Shown here: in pieces, positions 7,818 through 14,930 of the stretch
Layout of the letters: each line of letters opens with the position of its first letter
Numbering within the stretch: position 1 is the stretch's first letter
NCBI GenBank assembly: GCA_964363305.1
Contig: CAYIHX010000055.1
Span: forward strand, 1 to 22,778
Length of the DNA: 22,778 nt
Source of the DNA: CAYIHX01 sp964363305
GTDB lineage: Bacteria > Bdellovibrionota > UBA1018
Direction of reading: 5' to 3'
The notes under the pieces: generated by a model
What the model saw: the letters and a program-made list of their open reading frames with translations, nothing else
The model's database searches: none
Told to the model about the DNA's origin: nothing
Made by a program: the position numbers and the translations under genes

Positions 7818-10486
7818 TGAGATGCATCCGGAAGATTGGGGAGAGTGGCCAAGGCCTCTTGGATGATTCCCGGAGTGAGAATTTCAGAGAGTAGCTTGGG
7901 TTGGGCTTGGCCTGGAAGATAAAGAGCGTAAACCGGCACCCCGCTTCTGCCGAGCGAGTCTAAGAAGGAGGCAATGGTCGAATCGCGACGGGTCCAGTCG
8001 GCTTTGAGCATCACAACTCCCTTCGATTTGAACTCCTGAATGATGTCAGGACGGTTCAGTACGACTCGTTCGTTCACTTGGCAGGTCAGACACCACGCCG
8101 CAGTGAAGTCGATAAATACGGGCGTTTTTGCCTGACGGAGCCGTGCGAGCTCCTCAGGGGAGAAGGGGCGCCAGTGGTGCTGGGCCGTGGCGGAAGATTC
8201 TCGATTGGGAAAACTGAGAGGGGGTTCAAATCCGCTCATGCCGAAGCTGAAGAGCAAAAATACGGTCAGGATCAGAGCAATAAAGACCCTTCCGGCCCAG
8301 GGTGCTCGGAGCGTTCGATTGGCCCAGACGCCGACTGAAAGAAGCCATAGGCCTAAAAGCACGACGGCGAGTCCGTTGGCGCCGACTTGCTGAACCAGAG
8401 CCCACAGGAGCCAAATCAAGGTGGCGAAGAGCGGGAAGGCGAGAAACTGTTTGAGCTTCTCCATCCAGGCCCCGGGTCGCGGCAGGAAGCTGAGCCAGCT
8501 CGGTCGGAGGGCCAGAAGGAGAAAGGGCGAGGCGAGACCGAACCCCAGGCTGGAGAAAATGAGAAAGACTTCAAAAGGGCCACGATTGAATGCGAAGCCG
8601 ATGGCCGTGCCCATAAAGGGCGCCGTGCAGGGGGTGGCGACGACGACTGCGAGGGCCCCGGTCATGAACGATGCGAAAATCGGAGAGGTCTTCTCGAGAT
8701 CGCCGTGGCCCTTGGAGCCGATTCCCATGAGTGAGGTGCCGAACTCAAAAACACCCAGAAGGTTAAAGCCAAGGAGGAAAAAAAGACCAGAGAGGAGGGC
8801 GAGAAAAACGGGCGATTGCAGCTGAAAACCCCAACCGAGCTGTTCTCCGGTTGAGCGCAGGGCGATCAGCCCGAGCGAGAGCACCCAGAACGTGAGCAGG
8901 ATGCCGAAGGTATAGGCAGCTGCATGAGCTTGAGAACTGCGGGCCGTGTGCTTCGATTTCTGCAGTAGGCTGAGAACCTTGATCGAGAGCACCGGGAATA
9001 CGCAGGGCATGAGGTTGAGGATGAGGCCACCGAGGAAGGCGAAGACCCCCATCCAGGCGAGAGAGGGCCCGTTGCCGAAGACCGCCGGGGCTTTTACCGG
9101 CAAAATTTTCTGATTCGAGGCGATAAGCGAGAGATCCCATGCCGTGGTTCGATCGCCTGGGCCGTAGAGGACTGCGGTTCCTTTGATCTCGCGCGGGGGG
9201 AGGGCGCCTGTCTTGAGATGACGAACCCAGCGTTGATGAGTGGCGTTCTTCTCGCTTTCAAGCGGGATTGAGTGATCGAGCGCCTCGCTCGAGAAACTGA
9301 AAAATTCGAGGGCACGGGCGGCGCCGGCGTTGGGCGAAAGCAGGGAGGCGCGTACTTCGATGAGGCCGTCATTGACCAGCGCTTCAAAGTGGAGCCGCGG
9401 GTCTTGCTGCGGGTTTTGCGGCAGTTTAGACAGGGCCGAGGCGATGGTCGACGCCTGCTCGTCGAGCGTCTCATTGATGGCGTTGGGCCAGCTCCACTCG
9501 ACCTCGCCATGAGCCGGGAGACACACTTCTTTGCAGATCAACCAGGAGGCACGACCCTTCATTTTGAAGGGCTGTTGGGGATCAAAACCGCTCAAGGGCG
9601 AGATGCGAACCGGAAAGATCACCTCGCCGTGATAGCCATAGGTGACCAGGGGCGGGTGTTCGATGCGCTCTGGGAAGGGCCAGAGGAGAGGGCCGATCTG
9701 GAAGCGTGGGGTCGGCTCCCATTGAACCTGGGTGGGCAGCCCGGAATCGCCGGGATTCATCCAGTAGGTATGCCAATCGGGATCAGCCGAGAGGACTACG
9801 GCCGCCCAGAATCCCGCTGCGTTCGGACGCTCGGCGATGAGCTTGATCTCAGAATGAGGCGAGGGGTCACGCGCGGCCTGCGCCATCGGGGAAGTGAGCA
9901 GACCTAGCGCCATCGAAAGAGAGACCAGGAGAAGCTGTTTGAACTGATGGGGCTGATGAAAGTCAGGCTTCTTTTGTGGGGAAGTATAGGCGGAATAGAA
10001 CGCGCGGTGGCCGGGTGCGCCGAGGATTGCGAAAAGATTGCCGAAGAGTTGGGTGGGCTTGCGCCGCCCTAGGTGCCGGATAAATGGGATCTCGAAACGG
10101 GCGTTCCAATGCTCCGGATGGATCTCGGCCGAGTGGACTAACCCGAGGTTTGGGTTCTCCTCCGCTTTGATGCGGGGTTCTAAAACGCGGAGTTCAAAAA
10201 ATTGATTGTAGGGGCTGATTTGAAATTCGAGATAGGGTGATCGAGCGACGTCGTCCGCTCTAGCGGCCGTTGAGAGAAAGATCTCGACGACGTCACTCTC
10301 CCAGAGACCCGCGACCGAGCGGTCGAGCGGTAGTTCCGGGCGCCCGTACACGGAAAGGGTCGGCACTGTGAACTGGATGATCAAACTGCCGTGGTCTTCG
10401 TCGACCTGAGTCGAAACCCGAGGAGGACCGGGCAAAACGCCCTGTTTCTCCTCCCGATAGACGAGATTCAGTTCCCGTGTGAGCAT
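7814..10486 (-). CDS. dsbD: DOMON-like/CBM9-like domain fused to thiol:disulfide interchange protein DsbD
   Basis: This is an 890-residue protein in four parts. Residues 1-182 have no signal peptide and resemble the DOMON-like type 9 carbohydrate-binding family (SDVVEIFLS, YLEFQISPYNQFFELR, terminal KPDFHQPHQF). Residues ~183-204 (FKQLLLVSLS to AQA) look exactly like a signal peptide but are internal. Residues ~205-460 are the DsbD alpha-like periplasmic domain with Cys318 and Cys322 (CKEVC). Residues ~475-745 are the transmembrane domain with redox Cys495 (LMPCVFPVLS) and Cys620 (VATPCTAPF). The C-terminal thioredoxin domain has WCLTC (Cys799/Cys802). DsbD moves electrons from cytoplasmic thioredoxin to periplasmic thiols. 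All six redox cysteines are present. A Shine-Dalgarno AAGGTG lies 5 nt before the ATG at 10486. The stop overlaps the ferredoxin start. Confidence 0.9.
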   Translation of the reverse strand: MLTRELNLVYREEKQGVLPGPPRVSTQVDEDHGSLIIQFTVPTLSVYGRPELPLDRSVAGLWESDVVEIFLSTAARADDVARSPYLEFQISPYNQFFELRVLEPRIKAEENPNLGLVHSAEIHPEHWNARFEIPFIRHLGRRKPTQLFGNLFAILGAPGHRAFYSAYTSPQKKPDFHQPHQFKQLLLVSLSMALGLLTSPMAQAARDPSPHSEIKLIAERPNAAGFWAAVVLSADPDWHTYWMNPGDSGLPTQVQWEPTPRFQIGPLLWPFPERIEHPPLVTYGYHGEVIFPVRISPLSGFDPQQPFKMKGRASWLICKEVCLPAHGEVEWSWPNAINETLDEQASTIASALSKLPQNPQQDPRLHFEALVNDGLIEVRASLLSPNAGAARALEFFSFSSEALDHSIPLESEKNATHQRWVRHLKTGALPPREIKGTAVLYGPGDRTTAWDLSLIASNQKILPVKAPAVFGNGPSLAWMGVFAFLGGLILNLMPCVFPVLSIKVLSLLQKSKHTARSSQAHAAAYTFGILLTFWVLSLGLIALRSTGEQLGWGFQLQSPVFLALLSGLFFLLGFNLLGVFEFGTSLMGIGSKGHGDLEKTSPIFASFMTGALAVVVATPCTAPFMGTAIGFAFNRGPFEVFLIFSSLGFGLASPFLLLALRPSWLSFLPRPGAWMEKLKQFLAFPLFATLIWLLWALVQQVGANGLAVVLLGLWLLSVGVWANRTLRAPWAGRVFIALILTVFLLFSFGMSGFEPPLSFPNRESSATAQHHWRPFSPEELARLRQAKTPVFIDFTAAWCLTCQVNERVVLNRPDIIQEFKSKGVVMLKADWTRRDSTIASFLDSLGRSGVPVYALYLPGQAQPKLLSEILTPGIIQEALATLPNLPDASQ

Positions 10487-10488
10487 CC

Positions 10489-10515
10489 CCTCACCTTGTG
10501 CTTGACCAGGTGAGG
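10489..10515. promoter_or_regulatory. 8-bp palindrome between divergent dsbD and FKBP genes, possible operator or RNA hairpin
   Basis: CCTCACCT and AGGTGAGG are perfect inverted repeats separated by 11 nt. The left arm covers the Shine-Dalgarno of the minus-strand dsbD gene. The loop holds the TTGACC box of the plus-strand promoter. A repressor bound here could act on both genes, or the hairpin could mask the dsbD ribosome-binding site in RNA. Confidence 0.45.
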
Positions 10516-10529
10516 CGTCAAGATATGTT
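10502..10529 (+). promoter_or_regulatory. sigma70-like promoter candidate for the FKBP/receiver/Ppx operon
   Basis: TTGACC (10502-10507) and TATGTT (10524-10529) are separated by 16 nt. They match the -35 consensus at five of six positions and the -10 at four of six. Transcription would begin near 10536, about 19 nt before the ATG at 10555, leaving room for the GGAAGG Shine-Dalgarno. This is what rules out the longer frame start at 10498. Confidence 0.5.
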
Positions 10530-10554
10530 GAGGGAACCGGGAAGGAAGGTTTTG

Positions 10555-11055
10555 ATGCGTCCGCAGATCCTTTCGTTTTATTGTGAAGTTAAAGACAAGC
10601 TAGGCAATATGCTCAGCTCTTCTTTCAATCGGGACGTTCGTGCGCCCGCGGACGAGTCGGAGATGGATGGGGCGCTCGACCTTCCGTTTAAGCGCGTGAT
10701 GATGGAACTGAAGGGCATGAGAAAGGGCCAATCGCGGGAAATTCACCTTTCGGCGGAGGAGGCCTACGGTTTTTACGATGATCGCCTCGTGATGACCGTG
10801 CCGATGACCAGTTTCGAGGTGGAGGAGCCGCTTGAGCTGGGCTCAGAGGTGGTGACTGAGGACGAGATCGGGGGGCCTCAAGTTTTTCGAGTGGTGAGTC
10901 TTTCCAATCTAGGCGTAACGCTGGACGGGAACCACCCGCTGGCTGGCCAGGATCTCGTTGTGCACGTGCAAGTGGTCGCCTCGAGAATTGGAAAAAATGA
11001 ACGACCGATGCCTGAGCGGGTGTTTGTCTCTTCCTCTGGCCGTATTCTGCACTGA
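10555..11055 (+). CDS. SlyD-type FKBP peptidyl-prolyl cis-trans isomerase
   Basis: From the ATG at 10555 the protein is 166 residues. It shows the SlyD plan: an FKBP half ending in GMRKGQSREIHLSAEEAYGF, an inserted chaperone-type segment (about TVPMTSFEVEEP to VFRVVSLSN), and the FKBP close TLDGNHPLAGQDLVVHVQVV. TLDGNHPLAG is the most telling motif. SlyD proteins isomerise prolyl bonds and act as cytosolic chaperones. The His/Cys-rich metal-binding tail of E. coli SlyD is absent. The start was chosen for its Shine-Dalgarno (GGAAGG) and its place downstream of the promoter candidate. The TGA shares one base with the next ATG, so it heads a four-gene operon. Confidence 0.85.
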   Translation: MRPQILSFYCEVKDKLGNMLSSSFNRDVRAPADESEMDGALDLPFKRVMMELKGMRKGQSREIHLSAEEAYGFYDDRLVMTVPMTSFEVEEPLELGSEVVTEDEIGGPQVFRVVSLSNLGVTLDGNHPLAGQDLVVHVQVVASRIGKNERPMPERVFVSSSGRILH

Positions 11056-11744
11056 TGGCGTACGAAGAAATTTTTGTATTGAGTGCGGATAACCGGGCGA
11101 ATTTCCAGCTCCGGAGGATGTGCGAGCGCGCGCACATCGGTGTCACGGAGGCGTCCTCCACATCGTCCGCGTTGGCGGCTTTGAAAACCGTCTCGCCCCA
11201 TGTTTTGTTGGTGCATCTAGACCTGCCTCGGCTCGAACTTCGACATTTTCTGCAGAAAAAAAGCGCGGTGTACACGTTGACGGATGTTCCATACGTGCTG
11301 ATGGGGTTTCCTCAATCTTTGAAGGAAGTGCAGCCGGGCGAATTTGGCAAAGAGCCTCCGGCTGGTTGGTTGTCCTTGCCGCTGGAGCAGAAGCCGGTGC
11401 TTGCCACTTTGAAGCGGTTGCTGAAGGAGCGCATCCTTCTCACCCATGAATTGCCGCCGAATGGCGAGCTCGCCACCACGCTTCGTGGACATCTCCCCGC
11501 GCAGTTGACCGGTGCTAACGAAAGCGGCTTCGCGCTGCGAACGAAAGTGCGCTTTGAGACGGAATTTGAACTGAATTCAGTTCTTCAGTCGAGGTATCTT
11601 GATGAGACGGGCCTTTGCGAGGCTCTCTGGGTGACTCAAAACACGGAAAGCCAGGGAGAGGAAAATGAGACTCAGGTTTCCCTTCTGGGTGTCACGAGGG
11701 CCATGGCCGAAAAAATTCGCAAGGCGCTCGGGAGGCGATCTTGA
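11055..11744 (+). CDS. degenerate receiver domain plus PilZ-like domain protein
   Basis: This 229-residue protein starts with a CheY-like fold (IFVLSADN strand, HVLLVHLDLP strand, VPYVLMGFP strand, GWLSLPLE). The phosphoacceptor Asp position aligns with His, the Ser/Thr switch with Gly and the conserved Lys with Leu. It should therefore not be phosphorylated in the usual way. Residues ~145-229 (NESGFALRTKVRFETEFELNS is the core) resemble a divergent PilZ-type beta-barrel without the RxxxR c-di-GMP motif. It overlaps the FKBP gene by 1 nt and the next receiver gene by 4 nt (TTGA). It may be a scaffold or partner for the downstream intact receiver protein. The PilZ-like assignment is tentative. 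Confidence 0.7.
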   Translation: MAYEEIFVLSADNRANFQLRRMCERAHIGVTEASSTSSALAALKTVSPHVLLVHLDLPRLELRHFLQKKSAVYTLTDVPYVLMGFPQSLKEVQPGEFGKEPPAGWLSLPLEQKPVLATLKRLLKERILLTHELPPNGELATTLRGHLPAQLTGANESGFALRTKVRFETEFELNSVLQSRYLDETGLCEALWVTQNTESQGEENETQVSLLGVTRAMAEKIRKALGRRS

Positions 11745-12475
11745 GCGCGCCCAAGGGGCCGCGGGTTCTGCTCGTTGATGATGATCCGGAATTTTGCAAG
11801 TTGATGGACCACCTCCTTAAAAAATTCGGGATAGCCGTGGTGACGACGAAGACGCCAGAGGAATTTCTTGGACGACTGAGGCGGGATACGTTCGATTTGG
11901 CGTTGGTGGACCTCAATCTCGGCCGGGACTCTGTTGGAATATTAGTCATCAGGGCGGTACGGAAGGTCTTGGGTCCGGAGGTCCCTCTTTACATTGTTTC
12001 AGGGACGCATGGCATGGACTACTATCGCGATGCGGTCGCGGCCGGCGCGAACGACTATATCCTGAAGCCACTCGATCGAAGACTATTGGCCGCGAAACTC
12101 AGCCAGCATTTCGTCACACAGGAAATGACTGAGTGGCTCGATTCGAAATCCGAGCTTCCTGAATTGCTTGGGGAGGCCTCCTTAGATATGCCGTTGAAGG
12201 TTCTTGAGGTGACGGAAGAGGGGCTCAAGGTTCATTCTCCCCATCTTCTGCTCAGGGGAAGCCACATCCACGCTAGCGGCGAAGGTCTTCGAGAGATTTT
12301 GCTAGGCTATGACGGCAAGGTCGAGTTCCTCGTGAAAGATGTGTGGCGAGAGTCTGGGGAGCAGGGCAAGGAGCCAGGGTATATTCATCTTCTTGAGTTT
12401 GATCGCGAGCGCCCGGATATCTTTCGGGCCGTGAGGGTTTGGCTGATGCGACGAAGAATTGAGCGTGTGAATTGA
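11741..12475 (+). CDS. response regulator: intact receiver with C-terminal PilZ-like domain
   Basis: This 244-residue protein has a complete receiver domain. The acidic pocket is D13-D14-D15, the phosphoacceptor D57 (LALVDLNLG), the switch S87 (IVSGT), and K109-P110 (DYILKPLD). The C-terminal ~110 residues follow the PilZ pattern loosely (VTEEGLKVHSPHLLLRGSHI, then YIHLLEFDRE, then a final helix) but lack RxxxR, so c-di-GMP binding is uncertain. It starts at TTG, supported by GGGAGG 5 nt upstream, and overlaps both neighbours by 4 nt (TTGA both times). No histidine kinase is in the window. It is probably co-expressed with, and may pair with, the degenerate paralogue just upstream. Confidence 0.85.
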   Translation: MSAPKGPRVLLVDDDPEFCKLMDHLLKKFGIAVVTTKTPEEFLGRLRRDTFDLALVDLNLGRDSVGILVIRAVRKVLGPEVPLYIVSGTHGMDYYRDAVAAGANDYILKPLDRRLLAAKLSQHFVTQEMTEWLDSKSELPELLGEASLDMPLKVLEVTEEGLKVHSPHLLLRGSHIHASGEGLREILLGYDGKVEFLVKDVWRESGEQGKEPGYIHLLEFDRERPDIFRAVRVWLMRRRIERVN

Positions 12476-13557
12476 AGCGAGGACTTTATTTTGTTCTGAT
12501 TGCCGGAGGCCTTTTTTCCGCTTGCGCGGCGCCGGTACGGCATGCCGACCGGCCGGAGTGCGAGGCCATTCGAGGGGCTCTTGATGTGGGCTCCGGCTCG
12601 ACCAAGGCCATGGTGGCGCGAGTGGATACGTGCAAAGAGACTATTCTCGAAGTGATCGACCCCGGACCCAACGAGACCTTTCATGCGAAGCTCCTGTTCA
12701 AAGAAGGTCTGGTGTCGGGAAGCGTCGGCCCGGCTCTTTCCGCCGAAGTTCGAACCTCCGGCCTCGCGGCCATTCAGCAGCTGGTGGAAAGGGCGAAGCG
12801 ATCGGGGGCGTCCACTCTGGTGGGTGTCGCGACCGCGGTATTTCGTGAGGCGATCAACGGCAAGGAGTTCATTCAAGAGGTGAATGCCCGGACGGGCGCG
12901 CGCATCCGCGTGATTTCGCAACAGGAAGAGGCGGAGCTGGGCGTGCGATCAGCCGTAGCGGTGGTTGCGGTCGACCTTTCTCAGGTGGTCGTCTGGGACA
13001 TCGGGGGGGCGTCGATGCAGATATCCGCTTGGAATCCCACGCGCGGCAAATTCATGACTTCGCTCAATCGGTTTGCGTCGGGCCCGATGCGGGCTGCGGT
13101 GATTCGGCAGGTTCAGGGGAAAAAATCGGCGGAAGCGGGCACTTCCCCGAATCCGATGGGACGAAAAGACGCGGCGAAGGCTATCGAGCTGGCTGGTATC
13201 CAGGCACGGAGGCTGGTTGCCGATGCGTTCATCAACGGAGTGCGTGGCCGAGAGTGGCTGGGCATCGGGGGCGTGCACGCCCTGAGTATCTGCGAGCTTT
13301 TGCAAGGTCAGTCGGCCGCCGACTGCTCTTACACGCTCGAGGAGTTGGAGGCGCGCCTGCTCGAGCTTTCAGAGTTGACGGATCGGCAGTTGATCGAGGG
13401 GGGGCATGTTGGCGCGATCGAATACGCGCGAGGCGCTGTGACGAACGCGGCTCTCGTTTGCGGCTTCATGAAAGCGTTGGGGATCAAGCAGGTCCGAACG
13501 TTGGATGTGAGCCTGGTTCAAGGAGTGTTGGTTCACGAACGAATCGCAGGCTCTTGA
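12472..13557 (+). CDS. Ppx/GppA-family phosphatase with lipoprotein signal
   Basis: This 361-residue protein begins with a lipoprotein signal (lipobox LFSAC, Cys18), unusual for a family that normally acts on polyphosphate or pppGpp in the cytoplasm. Family motifs are clear: DVGSGSTK at 38-45, ATAVFREAIN at 120-129, ISQQEEAELG at 148-157, and DIGGASMQ at 176-183. In the last motif the usual Glu after DIGGGS-x is Gln. The short single-module length fits the smaller Ppx/GppA proteins. The start is TTG within a TTGA overlap with the receiver gene. It is the last gene of the operon and overlaps convergent recO by 74 nt. Substrate and location are inferred; if exported it cannot see cytoplasmic pppGpp. 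Confidence 0.82.
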   Translation: MKRGLYFVLIAGGLFSACAAPVRHADRPECEAIRGALDVGSGSTKAMVARVDTCKETILEVIDPGPNETFHAKLLFKEGLVSGSVGPALSAEVRTSGLAAIQQLVERAKRSGASTLVGVATAVFREAINGKEFIQEVNARTGARIRVISQQEEAELGVRSAVAVVAVDLSQVVVWDIGGASMQISAWNPTRGKFMTSLNRFASGPMRAAVIRQVQGKKSAEAGTSPNPMGRKDAAKAIELAGIQARRLVADAFINGVRGREWLGIGGVHALSICELLQGQSAADCSYTLEELEARLLELSELTDRQLIEGGHVGAIEYARGAVTNAALVCGFMKALGIKQVRTLDVSLVQGVLVHERIAGS

Positions 13558-14356
13558 GCGGCGTCTGGTCAAAACCGGGAATGTGATACAGCATGAGCGC
13601 CTCCATCAGCGTGAAGAGGCCGCGATGTTCCTCCTTGCCGGCGTGTGCGGATTCCATAGCCTTCCGAATAGGATTTTCGAGCGCAAACACCAGGTCACGG
13701 ATCGCCGTCGGCATGACTCGGATCAAGGTGTGCTGGAAGGCAACGCCCTCGCGACGCCGAACGTGAGCGCTCTCGCTGCCGCGGCAGCTGTGGCAGCGCC
13801 AAGCCGCCTCGGCGATGCTCCAGGTCAGGGCGCTTTCGCAGGGAACATTCTCAAGCGGGGTCTCACAACTGAGGCAACGCAGGATCTGCGGCTGATTGCC
13901 GCTCCATTGGAGCAGCTTGCCGAGGTAGAAGTTCAGAAGCTTCAGATCCGGTGGCGCGCCGGGTGCGGGGTCAGAACCTTCTTCGACGAGGGCAAGCGCG
14001 TTTGAATGCAAGCGGAACAGGTCAGGACAGGGTTCATGTTCTGGCGCAACGCGCAGAAGAATTTCGCTCAGGCTGCTGGCCATGGCGAGCTTCTCGAAGC
14101 TTTTTCGCAGCCCTTCGTAGCTGCGTTTGATCTCAGCCGAGTCGAGGCGTCCCAGGTCGGAACCTTCTTTTTCCACCCATTGCCACTGCGCCGCCGAAAA
14201 AGGTTCGAGTGAGCCTCCAAAGCGTCGCGACTGAATGGAGTTTCTCGCGACGCAGGAAATCCGGCCATGCTCGGCCGTGAGGCCGGTCACGATGCGGTGA
14301 CGCTCTTCGAACGTCACGGTCTTGAGTACAATTGCCAGATCTGTCTTGGTTTCCAT
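13484..14356 (-). CDS. recO: DNA repair protein RecO
   Basis: This 290-residue protein matches RecO, which loads RecA on SSB-coated single-stranded DNA with RecR. The N-terminal OB fold is recognisable (AIVLKTVTFEERHRIVTGLT, then ARNSIQSRRFGGSLEPF). A Cys4 zinc finger is formed by Cys161, Cys164, Cys188 and Cys191 (CLSC and CHSC). A helical C-terminus follows. The start at 14356 has AAGGGG shortly upstream. The last 74 nt overlap the convergent Ppx/GppA gene on the other strand. Confidence 0.9.
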   Translation of the reverse strand: METKTDLAIVLKTVTFEERHRIVTGLTAEHGRISCVARNSIQSRRFGGSLEPFSAAQWQWVEKEGSDLGRLDSAEIKRSYEGLRKSFEKLAMASSLSEILLRVAPEHEPCPDLFRLHSNALALVEEGSDPAPGAPPDLKLLNFYLGKLLQWSGNQPQILRCLSCETPLENVPCESALTWSIAEAAWRCHSCRGSESAHVRRREGVAFQHTLIRVMPTAIRDLVFALENPIRKAMESAHAGKEEHRGLFTLMEALMLYHIPGFDQTPLKSLRFVREPTLLEPGSHPTFGPA

Positions 14357-14428
14357 CGGCCCCTTGCTCTGAGCACTATCCTAGGTTAAATATCCGACAC
14401 CTAGCATAAAACGGCGGGTCAGTACGGT

Positions 14429-14504
14429 GGGGCTATAGCTCAGTTGGTAGAGCGTCGTGTTCGCAATGCGAAGGTCAGGGGTTCGAGACCCCTTGGCTCC
14501 ACCA
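14429..14504 (+). tRNA. tRNA-Ala(CGC)
   Basis: This is a complete 76-nt class I tRNA with encoded CCA. The acceptor stem GGGGCTA/TGGCTCC contains the G3:U70 wobble that is the identity element for alanine. The D-arm is GCTCAGTTGGTAGAGC, the anticodon loop TTCGCAA gives CGC, and the T-arm is AGGGGTTCGAGACCCCT. A short T-run follows the CCA. Confidence 0.95.
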
Positions 14505-14526
14505 TTTTTCTGCTCTTTTTCATTTC

Positions 14527-14930
14527 TTACCTTTGATGCTCGGCAAGCCAAGCTAATACTTTCTGACGAAGCTCTTCGACAAACGAAATCAGCTCCTGTG
14601 CATCATCTTCAGTGGCTCCGCCGACGTAGTCGTATTCGACGATGTTTCGTTTTGTCCGATATGAGCATCGCCGAGAACAACGGGCAATGCCTGCAAGGTT
14701 CTGTAATGCGCCAAGTTTTTTTCTGGGCGATATCCTTCGGCATAAAGAAGTATGGTACACAGCTTGAGCGCCGCATTGTAGGCGATCCCAAATTGCCAGT
14801 CCTCGGAAATCGCGTTTTGTTTGGCATCTTTGAGATCGCGCTCCACGATTGCCAGCAGATTTGAGATTTCTTTGCTGCTTGATTTGTGGCTTTTCAGCCA
14901 ACCGTTACTGGCCCATTGCTGTAAGCTCAT
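14527..14930 (-). pseudogene. HEPN-domain protein (partner of MNT nucleotidyltransferase), frameshifted
   Basis: Two overlapping reading frames together make one HEPN-like protein. The first frame (ATG 14930) gives the N-terminal helices up to about position 14665, including DWQFGIAYNAALKLCTILLY, then runs into low-complexity sequence and stops at 14589. The family-typical C-terminal part continues in the other frame (YRTKRNIVEYDY, then EDDAQELISFVEELRQKV, stop at 14527) and holds the RN..EY segment of the presumed active site. A one-base loss near 14655-14670 would explain it. HEPN proteins paired with MNT enzymes are RNase toxins or their relatives. The start overlaps the MNT gene by 26 nt. 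A sequencing error is possible. Confidence 0.7.

Noticed and set aside
10498..10554. Upstream TTG-type start for the FKBP gene
   Set aside because: It lies within the promoter candidate and lacks a Shine-Dalgarno; the FKBP homology begins after 10555.
14365..14412. Promoter for tRNA-Ala or recO in the 72-bp gap
   Set aside because: Several AT-rich hexamers exist (for example CATAAA near 14404), but no -35 box at correct spacing stands out on either strand.
14650..14675. Programmed -1 frameshift in the HEPN gene
   Set aside because: The ACAAAAC stretch does not form a canonical X-XXY-YYZ slippery heptamer in the zero frame, and no downstream stimulatory hairpin was evident. A deletion or sequence error is simpler.
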